From: Massilia endophytica
Lineage (GTDB): Bacteria > Pseudomonadota > Gammaproteobacteria > Burkholderiales > Burkholderiaceae_D
Length of the DNA: 64,000 bases
Direction of reading: 5' to 3'
Assembly: GCF_021165955.1 (NCBI RefSeq)
Contig: NZ_CP088952.1
Location: forward strand, 4,588,001 to 4,652,000
Shown: positions 16,598 to 24,884 of the stretch, in pieces
How positions within the stretch are numbered: the first letter of the stretch is position 1
Layout: every line of letters starts with the position of its first letter
Notes under the pieces: generated by a model
What the model was told of the DNA's origin: nothing
What the model saw: only the letters and a program-made list of their open reading frames with translations
Database searches by the model: none
Position numbers and translations under genes: made by a program

Positions 16598-17404
16598 TCA
16601 ATCGGAAACGGCATGCAGATAGCGCTCGAAGGAGACATCGGCCGCCGCGCGCGCGCCCTCGATAATGTTCCGCCCCCATGTGAAGCCGAAGATATCGGTG
16701 TAGTCGTATGCCGCAAGCCGTGCGCGCATGGCGCGGACGTCACCAGGCTTCATCGGAATATAGTTTGGATAGCTGTACATGAAACCCAGGTGGCGTCTGT
16801 CGGAAGCGACCTGCATCGCGTCACCGGGGAAGAGCGCACCGCCGGACCGCGGTCCGCGCTTCCAGTGCAGCGCTGTGCTGCCCGGGAAGTGGCCGCCGCA
16901 CCGGACAAGCGTGACGTCGGCCGACAATGCCTTCTCCTCTCCCTCCCAGAAGTGTATGCACGGCGAAGGCCGCATCACCCAGCGCCTGTCCGCCTCATGC
17001 AGCAGGATAGGAACACCGCCAAAAGCCTCGCTCCACTCCACCATCGACGAATAGAAGTGCGGATGCGAGATTGCGATGCAGTCCACGCCGCCGCGCGCCT
17101 TAAGCATGTCCACAACTTCCGGGGTCACGAGGCTCACGCACTCCCAGAGAATGTTGCCAGCGTCGGTAGGGAGCAACAACGCCCGCTGCGGAATCGCAAA
17201 TTCCACCGGAAGGCCGATGCCGAGCAGGCCGTCGTCCTCCTCGATGCGCAGCGCGTACCGGTCCCGCAGAGCATCATGGGTCGTCCAGGTTTGGCCGTTC
17301 CAGCCCACATACTGCCTCTCGTCTTCACAGACCGCGCAATGAGCAGGGGGATGCGCGCTTGGCGCGTACTGCGTTCCACAGGTATTACAGATGAAGCAAT
17401 CCAT
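16598..17404 (-). CDS. MBL-fold metallohydrolase with N-terminal zinc ribbon
   Basis: A 268-residue protein. The first 26 residues hold a rubredoxin-like Cys4 knuckle (ICNTCGTQ and HCAVCEDE: Cys6, 9, 23, 26). A metallo-beta-lactamase fold follows, with SHPHFYSS in place of the usual HxHxDH, then GGHFPGSTALHW and PGDAMQV. The reduced metal motif keeps His and His but not the Asp-His pair; I think this is a subfamily trait. It may bind one metal. The ATG at 17404 has AAGGA upstream and overlaps the DsbD 3' end by 20 bp, so it is the last gene of the redox operon. Substrate unknown. Confidence 0.75.
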   Translation of the reverse strand: MDCFICNTCGTQYAPSAHPPAHCAVCEDERQYVGWNGQTWTTHDALRDRYALRIEEDDGLLGIGLPVEFAIPQRALLLPTDAGNILWECVSLVTPEVVDMLKARGGVDCIAISHPHFYSSMVEWSEAFGGVPILLHEADRRWVMRPSPCIHFWEGEEKALSADVTLVRCGGHFPGSTALHWKRGPRSGGALFPGDAMQVASDRRHLGFMYSYPNYIPMKPGDVRAMRARLAAYDYTDIFGFTWGRNIIEGARAAADVSFERYLHAVSD

Positions 17405-18914
17405 TTGCTGTCCTTTCTAGTGAGCGCAGGAAGTCCGGCGCATTCTGGAAACCGATGATGCGGGCGCCCGCTATCTCCCGTCCCTGGCCGTCGAACAGAA
17501 TGATGGCCGGCGGCCCGAACAATCCGAAGCGCTTCATCAGCGCCCTCTCATCGGGACCGTTGGCTGTTACGTCCACCTGCAGCAGCGTGAGGTCTTTCAG
17601 CCTGGCCTTCACCTGCGGCTGGCTGAACGTGAGCTTTTCCATCTCCTTGCAGGAGACGCACCAGTCAGCATAGAAGTCCAGCATCACGGGTCTGCCGCCG
17701 GTGCGGCCAAGCGCAGCATCAAGTTCCTGGACTGTGCGGATGCGGGTGAACTGCGTACCGGCCGCCTCGGTCCGCAGTCCGGGAAGCACCGGCGCCACCA
17801 GCCAGGCGGCCGTTGCCAGCAGCAGCACGCCGAAGAACTTCTTCACCTTGCCCATCCAGGCGCCGGACCTGGGCAACAGGGAACCGGCCGATACGCCAAG
17901 CAGAAGCAGGGGCACGCTCATCCCGGCAGCCATCGCAAACAGGGCGCTCCCGCCGATGAGGACATTACCCGTCTGGCTGATATACAGCAGGGCGCCGGCC
18001 AGCGGCGCCGCGACGCATGGCCCGACGATGAGCGCCGATACCATTCCCATCGCGAATACGCCGGCCAGTTTTCCGGACGCCTGCCGGTTCGCCACCCCGG
18101 CAAGCCTTCCCTGAAGCGCCGCTGGAACCTGGAGCTCGTAGAGGCCGAACATCGACAGCGCGAGAAGGGTCAGGAGCAGTGCGAAGCCGCCGAGGGTCCA
18201 TGGGTTCTGGAGAAATGCCGCCAGGCCCTCGCCTATCAGCCCCGCCGTGATGCCAAGCGCCGTGTAAACGATGGCCATGCCGAGCGAGTAGCTGGCTGAC
18301 AGCAGCAGTCCTCGTTTACGGCTGGCTGTACCTTCCCCAACGATGATCGAAGACAGGATGGGCAGCATCGGCAGCACGCAAGGTGTGAAGGCTAAGCCAA
18401 GGCCGAGCACGAGAAACAGTGGAGCGATCACCCACAGTCTCCCTTCGGCCAGCGCCGCCCCGATACGGTCCGGTTCACCTGTACTGGCCTTGCCGGTCAG
18501 GGTGATGGACGATTCCTGCGGCATGTAGCAAAGCCCTGAATCCGAGCAGCCCTGGCTGGTGGCAGCAAGCTTGAACGTGCCCGAAGCCTGAACCGGGAGG
18601 AGAACCGTCACTTCGCCGCGATAGATCTCCATCTCTTTCTGAAACGTGGAGTCGTACTTGACCTTCCCGCGCGGGAAGCGCGGCTGGCCCAATGTAGCTG
18701 CACTCGCCGCGAACTTGAAACGTTCACGGTACATGTAGTATCCGTCGGCTATATGGAAGGTGACTGCAGCTGTGCCTCCGTCCACCATTTTGGCGCTGAA
18801 GCGAAACGCGGCTTCCGGTTCAAGGAAATCTTCGGCTGCATTTGCCGCGCGACCAAGGACGAACAAGGCAAACAGCGCGGCCAAAACGAAGCTTGCGCGA
18901 ATGTAAGCGGGCAT
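17385..18914 (-). CDS. dsbD: Thiol:disulfide interchange protein DsbD
   Basis: A 509-residue inner-membrane protein that carries electrons from cytoplasmic thioredoxin to periplasmic thiol proteins. Order of domains: signal peptide; periplasmic alpha domain with CSDSGLCY (Cys123/129); eight-helix core with FTPCVLPMLP (Cys179) and the partner Cys in VGPCVAAPLAG; C-terminal thioredoxin-like gamma domain with YADWCVSCKEME. All six redox cysteines are therefore present. The ATG at 18914 has AAGGAG 5 bases upstream and beats the frame start at 18929. It sits between a double-thioredoxin protein and the MBL-fold gene, and likely reduces the former. Confidence 0.9.
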   Translation of the reverse strand: MPAYIRASFVLAALFALFVLGRAANAAEDFLEPEAAFRFSAKMVDGGTAAVTFHIADGYYMYRERFKFAASAATLGQPRFPRGKVKYDSTFQKEMEIYRGEVTVLLPVQASGTFKLAATSQGCSDSGLCYMPQESSITLTGKASTGEPDRIGAALAEGRLWVIAPLFLVLGLGLAFTPCVLPMLPILSSIIVGEGTASRKRGLLLSASYSLGMAIVYTALGITAGLIGEGLAAFLQNPWTLGGFALLLTLLALSMFGLYELQVPAALQGRLAGVANRQASGKLAGVFAMGMVSALIVGPCVAAPLAGALLYISQTGNVLIGGSALFAMAAGMSVPLLLLGVSAGSLLPRSGAWMGKVKKFFGVLLLATAAWLVAPVLPGLRTEAAGTQFTRIRTVQELDAALGRTGGRPVMLDFYADWCVSCKEMEKLTFSQPQVKARLKDLTLLQVDVTANGPDERALMKRFGLFGPPAIILFDGQGREIAGARIIGFQNAPDFLRSLERTANGLLHL

Positions 18915-18929
18915 GAACACTCCTTGCAT

Positions 18930-19973
18930 TCAGCGGAAGGCCAGCCGCTGGCGCGGCGCCAGCGATTGCACAGCCCTGGCGATGTTGCGGTCCTCCGGAC
19001 CGAGAACCTGGGCCACGCGTCCGGTGGCGTCGATCAGCACGATGGATGGAATCTGCCTGATGCCGAACGCAGCGAAGAGCGCTCCCGTTCTGTCGAGTAC
19101 AAGGGGAATGGCAGTCTTCCTGGACTTTCCATACTCGGCCAGTTCTCCAGAGCTTGCCCACAGCGGGGCCGAAACGCCCAGCCACTCCACATCGCCACGC
19201 CTGGCCAGGCGCTCTGCCTCCTTGCGCACGCGGGCGCAGGCCTGGGCCGTTGCGGGACGGCTCTCACGCAGATAGGTTTCGCACCATGGAGAGAAGAACA
19301 CCAGCGCGCGCGGCTTGCCTGAACCGCCCGGACCGAAGGCCACGGACGGCCCTGCAATGGTTTCCGCTGTAATGCCCGAGACCTCCTCGCCCACTTTGAA
19401 CGCGCGGGACTTGACCGGCGGCTCCGCAGGAAGGATGGCGAGAGGCGCCGGCTTTTCCGACACGGCCTTTTCCAGCGCCTCGTCCAGCTCCCTGTCCGCC
19501 AGGTGGCCGACGTGCATGATTCGCCCATCCACGCCGATCAGCACATGCTGCGGCGTGACGCGCAGATTGAGCTTCCCCGCAAGGCTCCCGTTGTCGATCA
19601 CGATAGGCATATGAAGTCCGTGCCTGCTGCGATACGAACGCACGTCGGCCTCCGTTTCGCTGAAGCCGGTATTGACGGCGACTACCGCGATGCGGCTGCC
19701 GTATTTCTGGAATATCTGCTCGAAGCCCGGCATCTGCTCACGGCAGGGCACGCACCATGTGGCCCAGAATTTCAGGTACACCGGCTTCTTTCCATAAAAA
19801 GCCGCGAGCTCGATGGTCTTGCCATCGATTGTGGTGAGGCTTGCGCTGGGTCCGGGCTGGCCGATCAGCCGTTTGCCGGCGCTCTGGGCGCGGCTTTTGC
19901 CGTCGCCCCCATCGTCGGCCGCGTTGGCGGCGCACAGCACCGCGAGAAGAAGAAGTGCAGCGATCGATTTCAT
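18930..19973 (-). CDS. Periplasmic protein with two thioredoxin-like domains
   Basis: A 347-residue exported protein (signal peptide cleaved near ANAAD at residues 16-20). Domain 1 is TlpA/ResA-like with an intact CXXC in FWATWCVPCREQ (Cys74/Cys77) and a cis-Pro region LRVTPQHVLIG. Domain 2, from about residue 190, repeats the fold (FFSPWCETYLRES, then IRQIPSIVLIDATG), but its second active-site Cys is lost (C-E-T-Y). One domain is thus a probable reductase and the other a degenerate partner. The gene ends one base before the DsbD frame, and the ATG at 19973 overlaps the cupin gene stop. Electron supply by DsbD is the natural inference. Confidence 0.85.
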   Translation of the reverse strand: MKSIAALLLLAVLCAANAADDGGDGKSRAQSAGKRLIGQPGPSASLTTIDGKTIELAAFYGKKPVYLKFWATWCVPCREQMPGFEQIFQKYGSRIAVVAVNTGFSETEADVRSYRSRHGLHMPIVIDNGSLAGKLNLRVTPQHVLIGVDGRIMHVGHLADRELDEALEKAVSEKPAPLAILPAEPPVKSRAFKVGEEVSGITAETIAGPSVAFGPGGSGKPRALVFFSPWCETYLRESRPATAQACARVRKEAERLARRGDVEWLGVSAPLWASSGELAEYGKSRKTAIPLVLDRTGALFAAFGIRQIPSIVLIDATGRVAQVLGPEDRNIARAVQSLAPRQRLAFR

Positions 19974-19974
19974 G

Positions 19975-20364
19975 TCAGTCCGGCTTCGAAAGAGGTTTGT
20001 CATCGCTGTCCACCACGAATACGGCCAGCAGTCTGGCGGGCTCGCTCTCGCTGGCGTTCTCGCTGATAAGGTGATGCTCGCCCGGGAGCTCGGAGAAGCC
20101 CTCCCCGGCACGATAGACGCGCGCGGCCTGCCCTTCCACCTGGCTCCGGACAGCGCCCGACACCACGTAGGCGTAAATAAAGGCGGATTTTGAATGCCGG
20201 TGCGGTGCCGATTTCGCGCCGGGAGCGTAATTCACCTCCACGGCAATCAGCGATTTGCCGGGGATATTCGGAATCGCGCGGTCGAATACGGGGTGCGACT
20301 GTGCGCCAGCCAGCGCCAGCCCTGGCAGGGCGGCGAGCGCAATGCAGATCTTCTTCAGGTACAT
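19975..20364 (-). CDS. Exported cupin-domain protein
   Basis: A 129-residue small cupin with an N-terminal signal peptide (cleavage near LALAG). The metal-binding cupin motif 1 appears as PHRHSKSAFIYAYVVSG and motif 2 as PGEHHLISEN, giving three or four His/Glu ligands. It is the first gene of the cupin, thioredoxin-like, dsbD, MBL-fold series and overlaps the next start. A periplasmic metal or small-molecule sensor or binder is plausible; nothing identifies the ligand. Confidence 0.8.
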   Translation of the reverse strand: MYLKKICIALAALPGLALAGAQSHPVFDRAIPNIPGKSLIAVEVNYAPGAKSAPHRHSKSAFIYAYVVSGAVRSQVEGQAARVYRAGEGFSELPGEHHLISENASESEPARLLAVFVVDSDDKPLSKPD

Positions 20365-20464
20365 GGTTCGCCTTCAACTCGTTGAGGATCGATGCATGGT
20401 ATTCGGCTCTTGGCATAGGTAAAAGATGCAAGAATGTTGAGAATCACTGTACCATTACGCTTCG
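20365..20464. promoter_or_regulatory. Divergent promoter region, cupin operon versus MocR gene
   Basis: This 100-bp intergenic stretch lies between the cupin start (minus) and the MocR-type regulator start (plus). It is AT-richer than its surroundings. MocR/PdxR-type regulators usually bind in the divergent gap next to their own gene, so the cupin-dsbD operon is the expected target. I cannot point to a specific direct repeat. Confidence 0.45.
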
Positions 20465-21859
20465 ATGGAACCCGGCATCCATATCAACCTCGACCGCGGC
20501 AGGGGCGAATCCCTGACCGAGCAAATCACCTCCGCGATGGCTGCGGCCATCCGCGAAGGCCGCCTTTTGCCCGGCGCCCGCCTTCCCTCATGGCGCGACC
20601 TGGCGGCCCAGTTGGGCGTCGCCCGGGGCACGGTGCGCATGGCCTACGAGAACCTGCGGGACCAGCAACTGGTGTGGACTGCCGGAGCCGCGGGCACCTA
20701 CGTCGCGAAGCACATTGCCGCCGTGCCGCCCAGCGCCCGCACCATTCATGATGGCGAACCGGCTGCGGGCTCGCCCTCCCCATCCGCGATCTTCCGTATC
20801 GGCGTGCCTGCGCAGGACGTGTTTCCGTTCAAGACCTGGTCCCGCATCATGGGCCGCGCAGCGCGTGCGGCTTCCGCAATGCCCCTGGCCTACCCGGACC
20901 CGCAAGGCGAGACCGCATTGCGCGCCGAAATCGCGGCCTACCTGTGCATGGCGCGGGGCATGCAATGCACGCCACAGCAGATCTTCATTACCCACGGCTT
21001 CGCGGGAGGACTGGAGCTTGCGCTGAAGGTGTTGGGAATGGCGCGGAGCAGCGCCTGGATGGAGGAACCCGGATTTTCATTGACACGGCAAATGCTGGAG
21101 AAATCCGGTGTCAGTCCGATACCGGTGCCAGTGGACGCGGAAGGCCTCAACGTGGAAGCGGGCATTGCCCTGGCGCCCCATGCGGCGCTGGCAGTGGTCA
21201 CTGCGGGCCAGCAGGCGCCTACCGGCGTCACGCTTTCGCTCGCGAGGAGACATGCCCTTCTCGAGTGGGCAGCCCGTTCAGACGCCTGGATCGTCGAAGA
21301 TGACTACCTGGGCGAGCTTCAGCTCCAGGGCCGCGCGACGCCCGCATTGGCCTCGCTGGACCGGAACGGCCGGGTGCTCCACATTGGCACGTTCAGCAAA
21401 ACCATCAATCCGGGACTACGCGTGGGCTACCTGGTGGCGCCGCCACAGCTTGCGCCGCAGGTGGCCAGCATGGCCGGAACTTTCACCTCTGCCCCGGCAC
21501 CCGCGATCCAACTGGCCGTCGCGGAGTTCATGCACGATGGCCACTACCTGCGCCATCTGCGCCGCATGAAGCGCCTCTATGCGGACCGGCGACGCGCCCT
21601 TGGCGATTGCCTCGCTTCGATGTCCATTCCGCATGTCGAAGCCGGACTCGCCGTGCTGATCCGCCTGCCCGATGGCGTGAACGATGCCGAAGCCGCCGCG
21701 CGGGCACGCACCGCGGGCATGGCCCCCTCGGCGCTATCCTGGTGGCACGCGAATCCCTTCCCCGGCTATGGCGGGCTGCTGCTGGGCGTCACCAACCTGG
21801 CCGTGGAAAACGTTTCCGCATATTGCCAACGCCTGCAAGACGTCTTGAAGAGTTTCTAG
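20465..21859 (+). CDS. MocR/PdxR-type GntR regulator with aminotransferase domain
   Basis: A 464-residue regulator. Residues 1-75 form a GntR winged helix (LPSWRDLAAQLGVARGTVRMAYENL); the remainder is a fold-type I aminotransferase domain with the PLP lysine in HIGTFSKTINPGLRVGY and an Asp pair in VEDDYLGEL. Such proteins sense PLP or an amino compound and regulate a neighbouring gene. It is divergent from the cupin/thiol-redox operon, the likely target. Its stop codon lies inside the TetR operator at 21857. Confidence 0.9.
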   Translation: MEPGIHINLDRGRGESLTEQITSAMAAAIREGRLLPGARLPSWRDLAAQLGVARGTVRMAYENLRDQQLVWTAGAAGTYVAKHIAAVPPSARTIHDGEPAAGSPSPSAIFRIGVPAQDVFPFKTWSRIMGRAARAASAMPLAYPDPQGETALRAEIAAYLCMARGMQCTPQQIFITHGFAGGLELALKVLGMARSSAWMEEPGFSLTRQMLEKSGVSPIPVPVDAEGLNVEAGIALAPHAALAVVTAGQQAPTGVTLSLARRHALLEWAARSDAWIVEDDYLGELQLQGRATPALASLDRNGRVLHIGTFSKTINPGLRVGYLVAPPQLAPQVASMAGTFTSAPAPAIQLAVAEFMHDGHYLRHLRRMKRLYADRRRALGDCLASMSIPHVEAGLAVLIRLPDGVNDAEAAARARTAGMAPSALSWWHANPFPGYGGLLLGVTNLAVENVSAYCQRLQDVLKSF

Positions 21860-21871
21860 ACGACTGGTCTA
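21857..21871. promoter_or_regulatory. TetR-family operator 1 (autoregulatory)
   Basis: TAGAC-GACTG-GTCTA, a perfect 5-bp inverted repeat with a 5-bp spacer, lies 21 bp before the TetR start. The surrounding 24 bp (TTTCTAGACGAC...) match the region before the oxidoreductase gene at 23 of 24 positions. The half-sites resemble NemR-type operators. It overlaps the MocR stop codon and probably the tetR -10 region. Confidence 0.8.
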
Positions 21872-21891
21872 CTTCATGTTATGGTGTGCGC

Positions 21892-22482
21892 ATGAAGACC
21901 TCCATCGCAGACTCGCGGCAGCACATTCTCCGTATCGGCAAAGGGCTGATACTGCGGAAGGGCTTTACGGCCGTGGGCCTGGCCGAGCTGCTGGCTGCCG
22001 CCTCGGTGCCGAAAGGCTCCTTCTATCACTACTTTGCCTCCAAAGAGGCGTTCGGCGAGGCGCTGCTGGAGTGGTACTTCGAGGAGCATCTTCAGCACCT
22101 CGATACCTTGCTTACCCGTCCCTCCTCGGCGGCGGAACGTCTCAATGGCTACTGGCGCTACTGGCTCGCCGCCCAGCGTGGCGACGACCCGAACGCCAAA
22201 TGCCTTGCCGTGAAACTGAGCGCGGAAGTATCGGACCTCTCCGAAGCCATGCGCGCAGTTCTGGAGCGCGGTACGGACGGCGTCATCCGCAGGCTTACGG
22301 AATGCATCGAGGACGGCAAGCTCGATGGCTCCATTGCCGTTCCGGACAGCGCAAAAGAGCTGGCCACTTCCCTGTATGCCATGTGGCTGGGCGCCAGCCT
22401 GCTGGCCAAGGTCACGCAGGATGACCGTCCGCTGCAGACAGCGATGGTAAGCACACGGCACATTCTGAAGCTTTCAAGGTAG
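21892..22482 (+). CDS. TetR-family transcriptional repressor
   Basis: A 196-residue regulator. The N-terminal helix-turn-helix is clear: ILRKGFTAVGLAELLAAASV followed by PKGSFYHYFASKEAF. The C-terminal ligand domain has one prominent Cys in PNAKCLAVKLSAE, at the position where NemR-like repressors keep a redox or electrophile-sensing Cys. The start at 21892 opens the HTH domain; the longer frame belongs to another phase. Matching operators before this gene and before the oxidoreductase indicate autoregulation and control of that enzyme, probably in response to reactive electrophiles. Confidence 0.9.
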   Translation: MKTSIADSRQHILRIGKGLILRKGFTAVGLAELLAAASVPKGSFYHYFASKEAFGEALLEWYFEEHLQHLDTLLTRPSSAAERLNGYWRYWLAAQRGDDPNAKCLAVKLSAEVSDLSEAMRAVLERGTDGVIRRLTECIEDGKLDGSIAVPDSAKELATSLYAMWLGASLLAKVTQDDRPLQTAMVSTRHILKLSR

Positions 22483-22525
22483 GCGGCATCTCAAATCGAA
22501 CCGCCAGATTACTTTAACCAATTTC

Positions 22526-22540
22526 TAGACGACCGGTCTA
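22526..22540. promoter_or_regulatory. TetR-family operator 2 (oxidoreductase promoter)
   Basis: TAGAC-GACCG-GTCTA, the same inverted repeat as at 21857 with one change in the spacer. It ends 17 bp before the oxidoreductase start and would overlap its -10 region. An AAGGAG ribosome site follows directly. The repeated operator ties the enzyme to the TetR repressor. Confidence 0.8.
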
Positions 22541-22557
22541 CTTCAAGGAGAACAAAA

Positions 22558-23652
22558 ATGGATAAGAACCACCGCATCGTATTGGCCGCCAGGCCCGAAG
22601 GCGCACCGCGCATGGGCGACTTCCGGCTTGAGGAACAGGATAAACCGGCGCCGCAGCACGGCCAGGTGCTGCTTCGAACCCTGTACCTGTCGCTGGACCC
22701 GTACATGCGCGGCCGGATGAGCGACGCCAAGTCCTATGCGCCCCCAATCCCGCTGGGCGAAGTCATGGTGGGCGGCACGGTAAGCGAAGTCGCCGAGTCG
22801 GCCCATCCGGATTTCCGGCCTGGGGACCTGGTGCTGGCCAATGCGGGATGGCAGACGTACGCCCTGTCCGACGGCAGTGACCTCACCCCTCTCGCCGGCC
22901 TGCCCCGGCCCTCCCTCGCGCTCAGCCTTCTCGGCATGCCGGGCTTCACGGCCTGGCACGGGCTGCTGAAGATCGGCGATCCGCAGCCTGGCGAGACCGT
23001 GGTGGTGGCCGCGGCCAGCGGCGCCGTGGGCTCCGTCGTGGGACAGATCGCTAAAATCAAGGGCGCGCGGGCAATAGGCATCGCGGGCGGGCCGGAGAAG
23101 TGCCGCTACGTCGTCGAAGAACTCGGATTCGACGCATGCCTCGACCGCCACGATACGGACTTTGCCCGCAAACTCGCCGAAGCCTGCCCGCAGGGCATCG
23201 ACGTCTACTTCGAGAGTGTTGGCGGCGAGGTGTTCGACGCCGTCCTGCCCCTGCTCAATGACGGCGCGCGCGTACCCGTGTGCGGCTCCATCGCGCACTA
23301 CAACGAGAGCGAAGGCGGCCAAGGCAAGGACAGGCTTCCCGCCCTGCTCTCCGCACTCGTGTTCCGCCGCATCCGTATCCAGGGCTTCATCATCCTGGAC
23401 CATTACGCGGAAGGCTTCGAGCCCTTCAGGCAGGACATGAGCCGCTGGCTCCGAGAAGGCAAGGTGACGCTGCGGGAGGACGTGATCGAGGGACTGGAGA
23501 ATGCTCCCGCTGGCCTCATCGGGCTGCTGGAGGGTAAAAACTTCGGAAAGGCCGTGGTGCGGGTCGGCGAAAAAGCCCAGCTTCCCAAAGCAAACAACGC
23601 ATCTGCCAAAAAACGAAAACTGAGGTCCCCGAACGATTCCCTTATCAACTAA
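22558..23652 (+). CDS. NADP-dependent oxidoreductase (CurA / MDR type)
   Basis: A 364-residue zinc-independent medium-chain reductase that likely reduces alpha,beta-unsaturated carbonyls with NADPH. Marks are YLSLDPYMRGRM near residue 55, the cofactor segment VVVAAASGAVGSVVGQ near 155, and FESVGGEVFDAVLPLL near 220. The family core ends at about residue 338 (KAVVRVGE); the last 26 residues are Lys/Asn-rich and encoded by AT-richer DNA, so the native 3' end seems to have been replaced at the island junction. It is controlled by the shared TetR operator just upstream. Confidence 0.88.
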   Translation: MDKNHRIVLAARPEGAPRMGDFRLEEQDKPAPQHGQVLLRTLYLSLDPYMRGRMSDAKSYAPPIPLGEVMVGGTVSEVAESAHPDFRPGDLVLANAGWQTYALSDGSDLTPLAGLPRPSLALSLLGMPGFTAWHGLLKIGDPQPGETVVVAAASGAVGSVVGQIAKIKGARAIGIAGGPEKCRYVVEELGFDACLDRHDTDFARKLAEACPQGIDVYFESVGGEVFDAVLPLLNDGARVPVCGSIAHYNESEGGQGKDRLPALLSALVFRRIRIQGFIILDHYAEGFEPFRQDMSRWLREGKVTLREDVIEGLENAPAGLIGLLEGKNFGKAVVRVGEKAQLPKANNASAKKRKLRSPNDSLIN

Positions 23653-23679
23653 GGCGGTAGCGGCATTGAGGACTCGCGA

Positions 23680-23955
23680 CGTCAACAAGGTAGAGGCTCA
23701 AGTATTTTCGCTTCAGGCTGAATCCGTGAACCAAGCTTTTGAGCGAGCTTGTGAGCCTCATCGCGCTAATATTCCCGGGCTGCGCTTCCATGATCTAAGG
23801 CACGAAGCTACGAGCCGACTGTTCGAAAAAAGGCTGAACGTGATGGAGGTTGCGGCGATCACTGGTCATAAAACATTGGATATGCTCAAGCGTTAGACAC
23901 ATCTACGCGCAGAGGATCTGGCAAAAGAACTAGGGCGAGCCAGGTCGCAGTTAAC
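23680..23955 (+). pseudogene. Tyrosine recombinase (phage integrase) C-terminal remnant
   Basis: The frame encodes the catalytic C-terminus of a tyrosine recombinase: SVNQAFERAC, then FHDLRHEATSRLFEKRL and VAAITGHKTLDMLKR. The next codon, where the conserved KRYTHL nucleophile Tyr belongs, is TAG at 23894-23896. The frame then continues with THLRAEDLAKELGRARSQ, the expected family end. The N-terminal half, with the first catalytic Arg, is missing. The gene is therefore truncated and also lost its nucleophile, and the island can no longer excise by itself. Confidence 0.8.
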
Positions 23956-24868
23956 TCCAGGGAAGGAATTTTTCGTATTGGGACGGCAGGAGGCTGTATT
24001 CTCCCCAGTTCTCAGTCTTGAACCTAGGGATTCCTTCACCCGCCGAACTTATGGCGCCGTAGAACAGCATTACTCGACCAATCGAGCCCTGATCAATTCT
24101 CTTCCGTTCGTCAAACGTCGGGTAAGTGTAAATCTTGAGTTCAGGGAAGTTTTGGACTTTGAGGTAGATGATGTTGCGGAACGTCAGGCGAGCATACCGC
24201 TCGATACGGCCAAAATACAAGTTGGGCCGCTGCGGGAGGTCCATCTCATCTAAGCGCGCCACATCATAAAGTAAGTCGCGTAAATGCAACGCGTATTGAC
24301 TGTCTGGCAGGAAGAACGCGCGATGAATGTTCTTATCAAAACCGCGACAGATCGAAAGAACGCTGGTGATTCTCGTTGGGAGTAACACCTTCTTCCCGGT
24401 ATGACGACCGAGTGGTATTTCCGTAATAGGCCCATCAGGATCGACTATCTGTGTCTGCCGGAATTCGAAATCCTCCAACGTCTCGTCGATCAGAATCTCT
24501 GGCGGATGTTCGGCCCATCCCCCCACTAGCACAAGGTTCTCATTCTGAACCGCTCGCTTGACTTCCTCTTCAGAGTGGTATTGCAAGCCCGCTCCACGAG
24601 AGACTCGCAGTGAACAGGCAATGTGTTTAAAAGCCTTCCTATGCCTGAAATGAGCTGTACGGCTATTGGTGAAAAGCTCTTTCTCCTCGGGTGCTCTACT
24701 CAATGGAGTTGTGCATTCAGGGCAAAAGATCGCACCCCTCATTTCATGACGATACTCAGCTGGAGTGACTTGCTCAGCTTTTTCCAGATCCTCACGTTTA
24801 TCTTCGCCAAAGATCCAATTAGGGTTATGGTAAGCAAACGCTATCCGATGCTGCTTATCACCAACCAT
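23951..24868 (-). CDS. CoiA-like zinc-motif protein of unknown function
   Basis: A 305-residue protein with a metal-binding pattern near the N-terminus: FCPECTTPL (Cys49/52), HFRHRKAFKH (His73/76) and Cys85. This C-C-H-H-C layout recalls the CoiA/competence-associated family, in which it precedes a nuclease-like domain; the following YHSEEEVKRAV could be the start of such a domain, but I cannot confirm catalytic residues. The ATG at 24868 has GGAGG 5 bases upstream and lies 17 bp past the preceding stop. It is the last gene of the higBA-like operon. Function unknown. Confidence 0.6.
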   Translation of the reverse strand: MVGDKQHRIAFAYHNPNWIFGEDKREDLEKAEQVTPAEYRHEMRGAIFCPECTTPLSRAPEEKELFTNSRTAHFRHRKAFKHIACSLRVSRGAGLQYHSEEEVKRAVQNENLVLVGGWAEHPPEILIDETLEDFEFRQTQIVDPDGPITEIPLGRHTGKKVLLPTRITSVLSICRGFDKNIHRAFFLPDSQYALHLRDLLYDVARLDEMDLPQRPNLYFGRIERYARLTFRNIIYLKVQNFPELKIYTYPTFDERKRIDQGSIGRVMLFYGAISSAGEGIPRFKTENWGEYSLLPSQYEKFLPWS

Positions 24869-24884
24869 CAGCTCCTCCGCGTAA

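Noticed and set aside
22543..23688. A 381-codon antisense frame across the oxidoreductase
   Set aside because: It is a shadow of the well-supported CurA-type gene with no ribosome site or domain.
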